Below the pieces are notes generated by a model that had not been told where the DNA came from, did not search any database, and saw only the letters and a program-made list of their open reading frames with translations. From positions 1 to 64,000 of the forward strand of contig CAMCUN010000008.1 in assembly GCA_945878995.1 (NCBI GenBank): DNA of 64,000 nucleotides, read 5' to 3'. The first letter of the stretch is position 1. Every line of letters begins with the position of its first letter. The DNA comes from Polaromonas sp. YR568 (GTDB lineage: Bacteria; Pseudomonadota; Gammaproteobacteria; Burkholderiales; Burkholderiaceae_C). The translations under genes and the position numbers were made by a program. Positions 1-10,046 of the stretch are shown piece after piece.

Positions 1-175
1 GCCCCCACCCCGGCCCTCCCCCAGAGGGGGAGGGAGGAAAACGGGGAATTCGTTTTTGCTCCCTCGCCCCTTTGGGGAGAGGGCTGGGGAGAGGGGCACG
101 CGTGAGGAAACGGCGGTGCCACGCGGTGCCCCCACCCCGGCCCTCCCCCAGCGGGGGAGGGAGCAAAGCAAGGAC
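1..175. repeat. G/C-rich intergenic repeat, about 1.5 copies of the 128-bp family also at 17359-17715
   Basis: Shared text 'ctcgcccctttggggagagggctggggagaggggcacgcgtgaggaaac' and 'gcccccaccccggccctcccccag' with 17359-17715. Confidence 0.9.
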
Positions 176-2221
176 TCAGCTGCGTTTTTGCACCAGCGTC
201 AAGATGTCGTAACTCGCCACCACCTCATCGTGCTGGTTGGTGACTTCCACGTCCCAGGCCACCACGCCCTGGCCCACGCCTTTGGCGTCCTTCTTCTGCC
301 GGTCTATCTTGCGCTTTGCGGTCAGGCGCGCGCGAATGGTGTCGCCGATGGCCACGGGCTTGACGAAGCGCAGCGTGTCCAGGCCGTAGTTGGCCAGCAC
401 CGGGCCGGGCGCGGGTGAGACAAACAGGCCTGCAGCGGCCGACAGCACAAAGTAGCCGTGCGCAATGCGCTGGCCGAAGGGCGAGTCCTTGGCCGCGATC
501 TCGTCAAAGTGCATGTAGAAGTAGTCGCCCGAGATGCCGCCAAAGGCCACGATGTCGGCCTCGCCGACAGTGCGGCGGTGGGTGAGCAGGCTCTCGCCGA
601 TCTGCAGGTCTTCAAAGTGGCGGCGAAAGGGGTGGACCTCGGTCTCGATGAGGTCCGCGCCGCGCATGTACTCGCCGGTGACGGCTGCGATCATGCGCGG
701 GCTGCCTTGCAAGGCGCTGCGCTGCATCAGGTGCTTGACGGCGCGGATGCCGCCCAGCTCCTCACCGCCGCCGGCGCGGCCCGGGCCGCCGTGCTTGAGC
801 GGCGGCAGCGGTGAGCCGTGGCCAGTGGACTCGACGGCAGATTCGCGGTCCAGCATGTGCAGCCTGCCGTGCAGCGCGGCGGCCACGGGGATGATGCGGG
901 CGGCCACCTGTGGGTCGCGGGTGACCAATGTGGCCACCAAGCTGCCCTGGCCGCGTGCGGCCAGGTGCAGGGCTTCGTCCACGCCGTCGTAAGGCATGAG
1001 CGTGCTGACCGGGCCAAAGGCTTCCACGTCGTGCACGCTGTCGGTGTGCAAAGGCTTTTGGCACAGCAGCAGTGTGGGCTGGAAGAAGGCACCGCCTGCC
1101 ACGCCATCACCCACAGGCGCAAAGCCCTCACCGCCCCCAAACACCAGCTCGGTGCTTTGGCGCAGCAGCGCCACACGCTCGGCCACGTCGGCCTGCTGCG
1201 CGTGCGACGCCAGCGCGCCCATCTTCACGCCCTCGGCTGAGGGGTCGCCCACCACCACCTTGGCCAGCCGCGCCTTGAGCTTTTCGGCCACGGCGTCCAG
1301 GTGCTGGCGCGGCACGATGGCACGGCGAATGGCCGTGCATTTTTGCCCTGCCTTGACCGTCATCTCGCGCGCCACTTCCTTCACGAACAAGTCGAACTCT
1401 TCGTCGTCCGGCGTCACATCGGGCGCCAAGATGGCGCAGTTGAGCGAGTCGGCCTCGGCGTTAAAGGGGATGCTGTGGCGCACCACGTTGGGGTGCACGC
1501 GCAGCTTGGCGGCGGTGTCGGCCGAACCGGTGAAGGTGACCACGTCCTGGCCGTTGAGGCGGTCCAGCAAATCGCCTGTGGAACCGATCACCAGCTGCAA
1601 GCTGCCCGCCGGCAAGATGCCCGATTGCTCCACCAGCCGCACCATGGCCTCGGTCAGGTAGCTGGTGGCTGTGGCGGGCTTGCCTATGCAGGGCATGCCG
1701 GCCAAAAAGCTGGGTGCGAATTTTTCGAGCAAGCCCCAGATGGGAAAGTTAAAGGCGTTGATGTGCACCGCCACGCCGCCCCGCGGCACCAAAATGTGCG
1801 TGCCGGCAAAGCCGCCTTTTTTGCCCAGGGCAAAGGCCGGGCCTTCGTGGATCAGGTTGCCGCTGGGCAGCTCGTTGCTGCCCATCCCGGCATAAGCGAA
1901 CAGCGTGCCCGCGCCGCCTTCAATGTCCACCCAGCTGTCGGCACGGGTGGCGCCGGTGTGGGCCGACACGGCATACAGCTGCTCTTTGTGCTCGCCCAAG
2001 TACTTGGCCAAAGCCTTGAGGCGCTGGGCACGTTCTTGAAAGTCCAGCTTGAGCAAGTTGGACAGGCCCACCGTGCGCGCGTAGTGCACCGCTTCGCCAA
2101 AGTCGATGGCGTCAAGGTGGGTCTGGGCGATGGCTTGGCCGTTGATGGCGCTGCGCAGAGTTTGGGCGGCTTGCGTGCCGATCCAGCGGCCGGCAATGTG
2201 GCTTTGAAGAATGTTTGTCAT
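176..2221 (-). CDS. paaZ: Bifunctional oxepin-CoA hydrolase / 3-oxo-5,6-dehydrosuberyl-CoA semialdehyde dehydrogenase (aldehyde dehydrogenase + MaoC domain)
   Basis: 681 aa; N-terminal ALDH fold (VTFTGSADTAAKLR, GQKCTAIRR) fused to C-terminal MaoC hydratase (GDYFYMHFDE); in paa cluster. Confidence 0.93.
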   Translation of the reverse strand: MTNILQSHIAGRWIGTQAAQTLRSAINGQAIAQTHLDAIDFGEAVHYARTVGLSNLLKLDFQERAQRLKALAKYLGEHKEQLYAVSAHTGATRADSWVDIEGGAGTLFAYAGMGSNELPSGNLIHEGPAFALGKKGGFAGTHILVPRGGVAVHINAFNFPIWGLLEKFAPSFLAGMPCIGKPATATSYLTEAMVRLVEQSGILPAGSLQLVIGSTGDLLDRLNGQDVVTFTGSADTAAKLRVHPNVVRHSIPFNAEADSLNCAILAPDVTPDDEEFDLFVKEVAREMTVKAGQKCTAIRRAIVPRQHLDAVAEKLKARLAKVVVGDPSAEGVKMGALASHAQQADVAERVALLRQSTELVFGGGEGFAPVGDGVAGGAFFQPTLLLCQKPLHTDSVHDVEAFGPVSTLMPYDGVDEALHLAARGQGSLVATLVTRDPQVAARIIPVAAALHGRLHMLDRESAVESTGHGSPLPPLKHGGPGRAGGGEELGGIRAVKHLMQRSALQGSPRMIAAVTGEYMRGADLIETEVHPFRRHFEDLQIGESLLTHRRTVGEADIVAFGGISGDYFYMHFDEIAAKDSPFGQRIAHGYFVLSAAAGLFVSPAPGPVLANYGLDTLRFVKPVAIGDTIRARLTAKRKIDRQKKDAKGVGQGVVAWDVEVTNQHDEVVASYDILTLVQKRS

Positions 2222-2226
2222 GTGAC

Positions 2227-2889
2227 TCAGGGGACGTTGGTGGCAGGTGCCACTGGGGGTCGATCGAGACCGGGAAAAGCCTTGGGCGAGGCCGGGATTT
2301 GCACGGCCGGCAGCCCGCCCATGAAGAGGTCGGCCACGATGGGGGCCATCTCGTCATAGCCGAGCTCGCCGTCGGGCTTCATCCAGGTGAACATCCAGTT
2401 GATCATGCCAAACAGCAGCATGGTCAGCGGCGTGGCCAGCAGCGCCTGTTGCAGGCGCGGATGCACCTCGCCCAGGGCGCGGGCGAAGCCAGCCACCACG
2501 GCGCGCTCGGTGCCCAGCACGCGCTCGCGGTCGGCGTCTTCCAAAAAGCGCACGTCCTCGGTGAGCACGCGGTGCGCGTCCTGCGCGCTGGCGTATTCCT
2601 GCAAGATGCGGCGTATCAATTCACGCAGCTGTTGCTCGGGCGCCAGCCCCAGGGCCTGCACCTCGATGACCAGTTGTTCGAGCACCGACACATGGCCCTC
2701 GGCAATGCTCACCAGCAGGCTGTATTTGTCTTTGTAGTAGTGATAAAGCGTGGCTTTCGACAGGCCGCAGGCCTCGGCCACCTGGTTCATGGACGTGCCG
2801 GGGTAGCCCCCCCGGGCGAACAGGTGCGCGGCACGCGCGAGGATCATCTCGCGCTGCTCGTCGTAACCGGAGGAGCGGGGTCTGGCCAT
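2227..2889 (-). CDS. paaR: TetR-family regulator, likely PaaR-type
   Basis: N-terminal HTH 'ILARAAHLFARGGYPGTSMNQVAEACGLSKATLYHYYKDKYSLL'; between paaZ and paaE. Confidence 0.85.
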   Translation of the reverse strand: MARPRSSGYDEQREMILARAAHLFARGGYPGTSMNQVAEACGLSKATLYHYYKDKYSLLVSIAEGHVSVLEQLVIEVQALGLAPEQQLRELIRRILQEYASAQDAHRVLTEDVRFLEDADRERVLGTERAVVAGFARALGEVHPRLQQALLATPLTMLLFGMINWMFTWMKPDGELGYDEMAPIVADLFMGGLPAVQIPASPKAFPGLDRPPVAPATNVP

Positions 2890-2908
2890 GGCTTAGGGTG
2901 TTTGCAGG

Positions 2909-4000
2909 TCAGCGTTCATCAAAGGACAGTACCACGCGCTCGCTCAAGGGGTGGGCCTGGCAGGTCAGCACAAAGCCGGCGGCCACCTCTTTTTTGTCGA
3001 GGGCAAAGTTGCGCTCCATGCGGACCTCGCCTTCCATGACCTTGGCGCGGCAGGTGCCGCACACGCCCGAGGTGCAGGAAAACGGCACTTCCAGGCCAGC
3101 GGCCGAGGCGCAGTCGAGGATGCTGGGTTGGTCCTTGCGGAACTCGATCTCGCGCTGGAGGCCGTCGCGGATGATGGTCACACGCGCCACCTCGGCGTCG
3201 CCCGGCTGGGCCTGGTGCACCACGGCGTCCACTGCCTTGCTGCCGCCTGCGGGCTGCGCTACGCCAAAGCGCTCAATGTGGATGCGGTCCTCGGGCACAC
3301 CGGCGGCCAGCAGCGCGGCCTCGGCCTCGTCGTTCATCTGGAAGGGGCCGCAGATGTAGGCGTGGGCGATCTGCTGCGGATTCACCAGGCCGCTGAGGAA
3401 CTCGCCAATCTTGTCCCGGTTCATCACGCCGCTGTTCAGCGGCGAGTCGGTGGGCTCGTCAGAAAACACATGGTGCAGCACCAGCCGCGTCATGTAGCGG
3501 TTTTTGAGGTCTTCCAGCTCTTCCTTGAACATGGTCGAGCGCAGCTGCCGGTTGCCATAGATCAGCGTGCAGCGCGAGAGCGGCTCGCGGCCCAGCACAG
3601 TCTTTAAGATGGACAGCACCGGTGTGATGCCACTGCCGCCGGCAATGCCCAGGTGGTGGCGCTGGGCCGTGGGCTGCAGTGGCACAAAAAAGCGACCCTG
3701 CGGCGCCATCACCTCCAGCTGCTGGCCGGGCCTGACCTGCTCGTGCACCCAGTTGGAGAACACGCCGCCCTTGACCCGGCGCACACCCACGCGCAGCTCG
3801 TCGTCGTCCACACCGGCGCAGATGGAATAAGAGCGGCGCAGGTCCTGCCCAGCAATCTGCTGGCGCAGCGTGAGGTACTGGCCCTGCGTGAAGCTGAAGG
3901 TCTCGCGCAACTCGGGCGGCACCTCAAAGGACACGACCACGGCGTCGGCCGTGTCGGGCCGCACGTCACGCACGGTGAGGGTGTGGAACAGGGTGCTCAT
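2909..4000 (-). CDS. paaE: Phenylacetyl-CoA 1,2-epoxidase reductase subunit PaaE
   Basis: FAD/NAD reductase plus C-terminal 2Fe-2S ferredoxin 'PFSCTSGVCGTCRAKVMEGEV'; start set at MSTLFHTL. Confidence 0.93.
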   Translation of the reverse strand: MSTLFHTLTVRDVRPDTADAVVVSFEVPPELRETFSFTQGQYLTLRQQIAGQDLRRSYSICAGVDDDELRVGVRRVKGGVFSNWVHEQVRPGQQLEVMAPQGRFFVPLQPTAQRHHLGIAGGSGITPVLSILKTVLGREPLSRCTLIYGNRQLRSTMFKEELEDLKNRYMTRLVLHHVFSDEPTDSPLNSGVMNRDKIGEFLSGLVNPQQIAHAYICGPFQMNDEAEAALLAAGVPEDRIHIERFGVAQPAGGSKAVDAVVHQAQPGDAEVARVTIIRDGLQREIEFRKDQPSILDCASAAGLEVPFSCTSGVCGTCRAKVMEGEVRMERNFALDKKEVAAGFVLTCQAHPLSERVVLSFDER

Positions 4001-4019
4001 GGGGGTGTCTTTACAGAAA

Positions 4020-4547
4020 TCAGATGGGCTTGAAATACTCAAACGGCTCCAGGCAGCTCAGGCATTTGTAGAGCGCCTTGCAGGCGGTGGAGCCAAAGGC
4101 CGACACACGCGTGGTCTGTGCGCTGCCGCAGTGCGGGCAGTCGACCGCCGGCTCGGCCAGGGCCTGCCGGTTCACAAAGCGCACGGGCTGCGTGTCGCTG
4201 GTGGCCAGGTGCGGCGGCGCAATGCCGTACTCGCGCAGCTTGCGCCGGCCTTCTTCGCTGATCCAGTCGCTGCTCCAGGCAGGCGCGCGCCGGAGTTCCA
4301 CGCGGGCCGGACCCAGGCCGGCCGCGTCAATGGCCTCGAGCACCTGGCGCTCTATCAGCTCGGTGGCTGGGCAGCCGGAATAAGTGGGGGTGAGCACCAC
4401 GGCCAGCGTGCCTGCGGCATCCACCTCGATGTCCCGCACCAGCCCCAGGTCGCACACCGACAGGGCAGGCACCTCCGGGTCCAGCACATGGGCCAGCACG
4501 GCCCAGGCTTGCTCGCACCGCTCGTGCACGGGCGCGGCCAGTGTCAC
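4020..4547 (-). CDS. paaD: Phenylacetyl-CoA epoxidase subunit PaaD
   Basis: DUF59-like N-terminus 'VLDPEVPALSVCDLGLVRDIEV' and C-terminal Cys-rich 'CPHCGSAQTTRVSAFGSTACKALYKCLSCLEPFEYFKPI'; GTG start overlapping paaC stop proposed. Confidence 0.9.
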   Translation of the reverse strand: MTLAAPVHERCEQAWAVLAHVLDPEVPALSVCDLGLVRDIEVDAAGTLAVVLTPTYSGCPATELIERQVLEAIDAAGLGPARVELRRAPAWSSDWISEEGRRKLREYGIAPPHLATSDTQPVRFVNRQALAEPAVDCPHCGSAQTTRVSAFGSTACKALYKCLSCLEPFEYFKPI

Positions 4548-5320
4548 CAGACGCCTCCGGGAAAGCTGCGCTGCAAGTGCTGCATCTCGGTGAGCAGGTG
4601 GCCCAGGTGCTCGCTGTGCACGCCGCGTTTGCCGGTGCTGCGAAAGGCGCTGTCCTTGGGCGCGCTCAGCTGCGCTTCGGTGAGCAACTGGCCCATGTCG
4701 GCCAGCCAATCCTCGCGCAGCTCGGACCAGCGTGGCCCCAGCCCGCTGGCGGCGGCTTGCTCGTCCACCGCGTCGTCCTCAAACAGCTCGGGCGTGTAGC
4801 GCCACAGCTGGGCCAGGGCGGCTTCGGTGCGTTGGCGCGACTCGGCCGTGCCGTCGGCCAGGCGCAGCACCCAGTCACCCGCATGCTGCTGGTGGTAGCG
4901 CGCTTCTTTGACGGCCTTGCCCGCAATGGCGGCGAGCTCGGCGTCGCTGGAGCGGGCCAGTCGCTGCCACAAGAGCTTCAAGAAGGTGGCGACCATCACG
5001 TTGCGCAGCACGGTGAAGGCAAAGTCCCCGCGCGGCAGCTCCACCAAGGTGACGTTCAGGTAGTGCCGTTCCTCGCGCAAAAAGGCCAGTTGGTCTTCAT
5101 CGAGGCTCAGGCCTGTCTCGCTGCGGCCAGCGTGCGTGAGCAGGGCGCGGGCCTGGCCGATGAGGTCCAGCGCGGTGTTGCTCAGGGCGATGTCTTCTTC
5201 AATGATGGGCGCATGGCCGCACCATTCAGAGAGGCGTTGGCCCAAGATCAGGCAGGTGTCGGCCACGCGCAGCAGGTACTGCGCGCTGGCGTCTTGGCGG
5301 GGGTGGACAGAGGCGGTCAT
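4544..5320 (-). CDS. paaC: Phenylacetyl-CoA epoxidase subunit PaaC
   Basis: 'QYLLRVADTCLILGQRLSEWCGHAPIIEEDIALSNTALDLIGQAR'; cluster position. Confidence 0.93.
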   Translation of the reverse strand: MTASVHPRQDASAQYLLRVADTCLILGQRLSEWCGHAPIIEEDIALSNTALDLIGQARALLTHAGRSETGLSLDEDQLAFLREERHYLNVTLVELPRGDFAFTVLRNVMVATFLKLLWQRLARSSDAELAAIAGKAVKEARYHQQHAGDWVLRLADGTAESRQRTEAALAQLWRYTPELFEDDAVDEQAAASGLGPRWSELREDWLADMGQLLTEAQLSAPKDSAFRSTGKRGVHSEHLGHLLTEMQHLQRSFPGGVW

Positions 5321-5327
5321 GCCGGGC

Positions 5328-5627
5328 TCACATGTGGTTGAGGGCGTCGGGCAGGGCGTAGAAGGTCGGGTGGCGGTACACCTTGTCTTCCATGGGGTCG
5401 AAGTAGCTGCTCTTGTCGCCGGGATCGCTCGCCACAATTTGGTTGGAGGGCACCACCCAAATGCTGATGCCTTCTTGGCGGCGGGCATACACGTCGCGCG
5501 CCAGTTGGATGGCCAGCTTGGCGTCGGCCGCGTGCAAGCTGCCGCAGTGCTTGTGGTCCAGGCCGGCCTTGCTGCGCACAAAAACTTCCCAAAGGGGCCA
5601 TTCGGTGGAGGGTTCGGGGGTGCTCAT
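5328..5627 (-). CDS. paaB: Phenylacetyl-CoA epoxidase subunit PaaB
   Basis: 99 aa 'EWPLWEVFVRSKAGLDHKHCGSLHAADAKLAIQLARDVYARR'; start MSTPEPS. Confidence 0.93.
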   Translation of the reverse strand: MSTPEPSTEWPLWEVFVRSKAGLDHKHCGSLHAADAKLAIQLARDVYARRQEGISIWVVPSNQIVASDPGDKSSYFDPMEDKVYRHPTFYALPDALNHM

Positions 5628-5643
5628 GGTGTTCCTTGGATGT

Positions 5644-6654
5644 TCAGGCCGCTTGCTGCTGAGGCGTGTGCTTGCGGGCATGGGCCAGCGCCGCCTCGCG
5701 CACCCAGGCGCCGTCGTCCCAGGCTTTGACGCGTGCGCCCAGGCGCTCTTGGTTGCAAGGGCCGTCGCCACCCACCACCGCCCAAAACTCGGCCCAGTCG
5801 ATGGGGCCGTGGTCGTGTTGCTGGCGCTCTTCGTTCCACTTCAGCTCGGGGTCGGGCAAGGTCACGCCCAGCAGCTTGGCCTGCTCGACGGTGGCGTCAA
5901 TGAACTTTTGGCGCAGCTCGTCGTTGCTCACGCGCTTGATGCCCCAGCGCATGGACTGCGCAGAGTTGGGCGACTCGGCGTCGGGCGGGCCAAACATCAT
6001 GAGGCACGGCCACCACCAGCGGTTGACGGCGTCTTGCACCATGGCGCGCTGGGCCTCGGTGCCCTGCTGCATCATGGTCAGCAGCGCTTCAAAGCCCTGG
6101 CGCTGGTGAAAGCTTTCTTCGCGGCAAATCCGGATCATGGCGCGCGCATAGGGCGCATAAGAGCAGCGGCAAATGGGCACCTGGTTCATGATGGCCGCGC
6201 CATCGACCAGCCAGCCCACGGTGCCCATGTCGGCCCAGGTCAGCGTGGGGTAGTTAAAGATGGAGCTGTACTTGGCCTTGCCGGTGTGCAGCGCGTTCAG
6301 CATCTGGTCGCGCGATGTCCCCAGGGTCTCGGCCGCCGAGTACAGGTACAGGCCGTGGCCGGCTTCGTCTTGAATTTTGGCCAGCAAAATCAGCTTGCGC
6401 TTGAGCGTGGGCGCGCGCGTGACCCAGTTGCCCTCGGGCAGCATGCCCACAATTTCAGAATGCGCGTGCTGGCTGATTTGGCGCAGCAAGGTCTTGCGGT
6501 AGTGCGCGGGCATCCAGTCCTTGGCCTCGATGAAGTCGCCCGCGTCAATGCGGGCGTCAAAGCGCTCTTCCAGCAGCTTTTCTTCAGTGCTGCGCACGGG
6601 CTTGAGGGCGTCGCCAGACTCGCGGGCCAGGGTGTCCATGGCTTGGGTGTACAT
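5644..6654 (-). CDS. paaA: Phenylacetyl-CoA epoxidase catalytic subunit PaaA
   Basis: 336 aa ferritin-like; '[23 protein letters not shown]', '[20 protein letters not shown]'. Confidence 0.95.
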   Translation of the reverse strand: MYTQAMDTLARESGDALKPVRSTEEKLLEERFDARIDAGDFIEAKDWMPAHYRKTLLRQISQHAHSEIVGMLPEGNWVTRAPTLKRKLILLAKIQDEAGHGLYLYSAAETLGTSRDQMLNALHTGKAKYSSIFNYPTLTWADMGTVGWLVDGAAIMNQVPICRCSYAPYARAMIRICREESFHQRQGFEALLTMMQQGTEAQRAMVQDAVNRWWWPCLMMFGPPDAESPNSAQSMRWGIKRVSNDELRQKFIDATVEQAKLLGVTLPDPELKWNEERQQHDHGPIDWAEFWAVVGGDGPCNQERLGARVKAWDDGAWVREAALAHARKHTPQQQAA

Positions 6655-6680
6655 AGGGTTTCCTTAGTGAAGAAGGGAAT

Positions 6681-8006
6681 TCAGGCGTTTTGACGCGGGC
6701 GCTTGTCCAGCACGCGGCGGGCCTTGCCCGTGAGCGTGCGTTCTATGCTGTCGGAGGGCAGCACCTGCACCTCGGTGGAGATGCCCACCAGGGTTTTGAT
6801 GCGGTGCGTCACCCAGCCGGCGACCTCGCGCACGCCGGCCTCGTCCATGTGGCTGGCGGCCGGCTGCAGCTCGCAGCGCACCTGCACTTGGTCGAGGTGG
6901 CCGTCGCGGTCCACCACGATTTGGTACTGGCCCGACAGCGCTTGGTGCGCCAGCACGATTTCTTCAATCTGCGTGGGGAACACATTGACGCCGCGGATGA
7001 TGAGCATGTCGTCGCTGCGGCCCACGATCTTGCCCATGCGCCTGAAGCTGCGCGAAGTCGGCGGCAACAGGCGTGTGAGATCTCGCGTGCGGTAGCGGAT
7101 GATGGGTAGGGCTTCTTTGGTGAGCGAGGTGAACACCAGCTCGCCTTCGCTGCCATCAGGCAACACCTCACCGGTCAGCGGGTCGATGATCTCGGGGTAG
7201 AAATGGTCCTCCCAAACCACCGGGCCGTCCTTGCTCTCAATGCATTCGCTGGCCACGCCTGGGCCCATCACTTCAGACAGGCCGTAGATGTCCACCGCGT
7301 CTATGTCCGCCTTGCCCTCGATCTCTCGGCGCATGGCTTCGGTCCAGGGCTCGGCGCCGAAAATGCCGACCTTGAGTGAGGAGGCCGCTGGGTCCAGCCC
7401 TTGGCGCACAAACTCTTCAATGATGACCTGCATGTAGCTGGGCGTGACCATGATGATCTCGGGCTTGAAGTCCTGGATCAGCTGCACCTGCTTTTCGGTC
7501 TGCCCGCCCGACATGGGGATGACGGTGCAGCCCAGGCGCTCGGCGCCGTAGTGCGCGCCCAGCCCGCCGGTGAACAACCCGTAGCCGTAGGCCACATGCA
7601 CGGTGTCGCCTGCCCGCCCGCCGGCCGCACGGATGGAGCGCGCCACCAGGTCGGCCCAGTGGCTGATGTCATTGGCCGTGTAGCCCACCACCGTGGGCTT
7701 GCCCGTGGTGCCTGAGGATGCATGGATGCGCGCCACCTGGCTTCTGGGCACGGCAAACAGGCCAAAAGGGTAGTTCTCGCGCAGGTCTTTTTTGACGGTG
7801 AAGGGAAAGCGCGAGAGATCGCTGAGCTGCTGGAGGTCGTCCGGGTGCACGCCTTTGGCGTCAAAGGCCTGGCGGTAATGCGGCACGTGCTCGTAGACAC
7901 GCTTGAGCGTGGCGCGCAGGCGGCTCAGTTGCAGGGCCTCTATCTCGTCGCGGCTGGCGCGCTCTATGGGCTCCAGGTCGCCCGGAGCTGGGCTTTTGAC
8001 GGGCAT
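6681..8006 (-). CDS. paaK: Phenylacetate-CoA ligase
   Basis: 'IHASSGTTGKPTVVGYT', 'DIYGLSEVMGPGVASEC'; start set at MPVKSPAPGDLEPIERAS. Confidence 0.94.
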   Translation of the reverse strand: MPVKSPAPGDLEPIERASRDEIEALQLSRLRATLKRVYEHVPHYRQAFDAKGVHPDDLQQLSDLSRFPFTVKKDLRENYPFGLFAVPRSQVARIHASSGTTGKPTVVGYTANDISHWADLVARSIRAAGGRAGDTVHVAYGYGLFTGGLGAHYGAERLGCTVIPMSGGQTEKQVQLIQDFKPEIIMVTPSYMQVIIEEFVRQGLDPAASSLKVGIFGAEPWTEAMRREIEGKADIDAVDIYGLSEVMGPGVASECIESKDGPVVWEDHFYPEIIDPLTGEVLPDGSEGELVFTSLTKEALPIIRYRTRDLTRLLPPTSRSFRRMGKIVGRSDDMLIIRGVNVFPTQIEEIVLAHQALSGQYQIVVDRDGHLDQVQVRCELQPAASHMDEAGVREVAGWVTHRIKTLVGISTEVQVLPSDSIERTLTGKARRVLDKRPRQNA

Positions 8007-8038
8007 GGTCGGGTCTCCTTGTTGTTGTTCTGTCGGAT

Positions 8039-8476
8039 TCAGGCGGCCACCACGGGCTTGCCTTTGAGGGTGTAGCTGCGGCCTCTGAAAATAGCGATGC
8101 GCTCGCCGCGCTGGTTGCGCACCTCCACGTCGTAGACGCCGGTGCGGCCGGACTTGGACATTTCGCTGGCGGTGGCGGTGAGCACATCGCCCTCGCGCGC
8201 GGGCGCCAGCAGGTCCACGGAAAAGCCCGAAGCCACGGTCAGCTCGTTGTAGGAGTTGCAGGCAAAGGCAAAGGCCGAATCCGCCAGCGTGGCGATCATG
8301 CCGCCATGGCAGGTCTGGTGGCCGTTGAGCATGTCGCGGCGCACGGTCATGGTCAGCACGGCCGTGCCTGGGCCTATGGCCTGCACGGCAATGCCCAGCG
8401 CCTTGGTGGCGTGGTCCTGGGGGTACATGCTGTCTCGCACCATCTCGGCGGTGGCTTGGGCGTCTTGCGTGTCCAT
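8039..8476 (-). CDS. paaI: Hydroxyphenylacetyl-CoA thioesterase PaaI
   Basis: 145 aa hotdog thioesterase, 'NGHQTCHGGMIATLADSAFAFACNSYNE'. Confidence 0.9.
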   Translation of the reverse strand: MDTQDAQATAEMVRDSMYPQDHATKALGIAVQAIGPGTAVLTMTVRRDMLNGHQTCHGGMIATLADSAFAFACNSYNELTVASGFSVDLLAPAREGDVLTATASEMSKSGRTGVYDVEVRNQRGERIAIFRGRSYTLKGKPVVAA

Positions 8477-8491
8477 GCGGGCTTCTCCGGT

Positions 8492-9292
8492 TCAGCGGTC
8501 GGTAAAGACGGGTGCGCGTTTTTGCATGAAGGCGCCCACGCCTTCGAGGTAGTCGTGCGCGCTGCCGAGCTGGCCCTGCAGCGTGGCCTCGGCCACCAGC
8601 GCCTGGTCCATGTTCATCTCGCCGCAGGCGTCCATCACCTGGCGGGTGGCCGCCAAGGCGCGCGTGGGCAGTCCGGCAAGGCGCTCGGCCAGGGCCTGGG
8701 CTTGCGCGGCCAACTCGGCGTCGGGCACGCATTGCCAGATCAGGCCCATCTGCTGCGCCTGCTCGGCCGGCAGCTTGTCGCCCAACATGGCCAGGCCCAA
8801 GGCGCGGGCGCGGCCCACCAGGCGGGGCAGCAGCCAGCTGCCGCCCGCGTCAGGGATCAGGCCAATCTTGGAAAAAGCTTGAATGAAATTGGCCGACTGT
8901 GCCGCTATCACCAGGTCGCAATTGAGCGCCACATTGGCGCCCGCACCCGCCGCCACGCCGTTGACGGCGGCCACCACCGGCACAGGCATGTTGCGCAGGC
9001 GCTGCACCAGGGGGCGGTAATAGCGGTCAATCAATGCGCCCAAGTCGGTGGCAGGGCCGCCGTCCAAGTTGGGCGCCGCGGCCGGGTCGGCCAGGTCTTG
9101 GCCGGCGCAAAATCCACGGCCGGCGCCGGTGAGCACCACGCAGCGCACGCTGGCATCGCTGGCGGCTTGGTTGAGCGCGGCCAGCAGTTCCACATGCATG
9201 GCCGTGGTGAAGCTGTTCAGCGCCTTGGGGCGGTTGAGCGTGAGGGTCAGCACCGCGTGGTGCGTGTGGCTGAGAATCAGTGCGTCAGACAT
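8492..9292 (-). CDS. paaG: 2-(1,2-epoxy-1,2-dihydrophenyl)acetyl-CoA isomerase PaaG
   Basis: Crotonase family 'VVLTGAGRGFCAGQDLADP', 'FIQAFSKIGLIPDAGGSWLLPRLVG'; first gene of paa operon. Confidence 0.88.
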   Translation of the reverse strand: MSDALILSHTHHAVLTLTLNRPKALNSFTTAMHVELLAALNQAASDASVRCVVLTGAGRGFCAGQDLADPAAAPNLDGGPATDLGALIDRYYRPLVQRLRNMPVPVVAAVNGVAAGAGANVALNCDLVIAAQSANFIQAFSKIGLIPDAGGSWLLPRLVGRARALGLAMLGDKLPAEQAQQMGLIWQCVPDAELAAQAQALAERLAGLPTRALAATRQVMDACGEMNMDQALVAEATLQGQLGSAHDYLEGVGAFMQKRAPVFTDR

Positions 9293-9351
9293 GGGGCTCC
9301 TGGGCGGCCAGGCCGCAAAATGAGTGGGAGGGAAAACGACGGGACAATGAA

Positions 9352-9375
9352 TTATCCGACCGATCGGTTGGATAA
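9352..9375. promoter_or_regulatory. Predicted PaaR (TetR-type) operator between paaG and paaY
   Basis: TTATCCGACCGATCGGTTGGATAA: 24-bp near-perfect palindrome (one mismatched pair) in divergent intergenic region. Confidence 0.8.
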
Positions 9376-9443
9376 TAAACTCCCGCCCTTGCCTGAATCA
9401 AGCGCTTTTAGTCAAGGGTAAACCCTATACCGAAGGACTCGCC

Positions 9444-10046
9444 ATGCCTTGCTACGCCATTGACAACGTTGTGCCTGTGGTCGATCCCACGGCCTATGTG
9501 CATCCCACCGCCGTGCTGATCGGCGATGTCATCATTGGCCCGCGCTGCTACGTCGGCCCAGCCGCCTGCCTGCGCGGCGACTTTGGCCGCATTGTGCTCA
9601 AGGAGGGCGCCAATGTGCAGGACACCTGCGTGCTGCACGGCTTTCCCAAGCAAGACACGGTGGTCGAGGAAAACGGCCACATCGGCCACGGCGCGGTACT
9701 GCACAGCTGCGTGGTGCGCCGAGACGCCCTGGTCGGCATGAACGCCGTGGTGATGGACGAGGCCGAGGTCGGCGCCGAGTCCATCGTGGCGGCCTGCGCC
9801 TTTGTGCCCGCCGGCATGAAGCTGCCCGCCCGCCACCTGATTGCCGGCATGCCGGCCAAGGTCAAGCGCCCACTCAGCGACCAAGAAGTGGCCTGGAAGG
9901 CCGAGGGCACACGCGTGTACCAAGACCTGGCCGTGCGCTCGCTGCAGACCATGCGCGAGGTCACGCCCTTGAGCGCCCTGGAAGCCGACCGCCCCCGGCT
10001 GCCCAGCCACGATGTTCAGCCGCTGATCGCCACCAAACGGGGTTGA
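9444..10046 (+). CDS. paaY: PaaY-like hexapeptide-repeat protein / gamma-carbonic-anhydrase family thioesterase
   Basis: Left-handed beta-helix repeats '[46 protein letters not shown]'; divergent from paaG. Confidence 0.85.
   Translation: MPCYAIDNVVPVVDPTAYVHPTAVLIGDVIIGPRCYVGPAACLRGDFGRIVLKEGANVQDTCVLHGFPKQDTVVEENGHIGHGAVLHSCVVRRDALVGMNAVVMDEAEVGAESIVAACAFVPAGMKLPARHLIAGMPAKVKRPLSDQEVAWKAEGTRVYQDLAVRSLQTMREVTPLSALEADRPRLPSHDVQPLIATKRG

Noticed and set aside
1301-2359. 352-aa plus-strand ORF opposite paaZ
   Set aside because: Antisense shadow ORF in high-GC coding DNA; no recognisable domain, and paaZ accounts for the region
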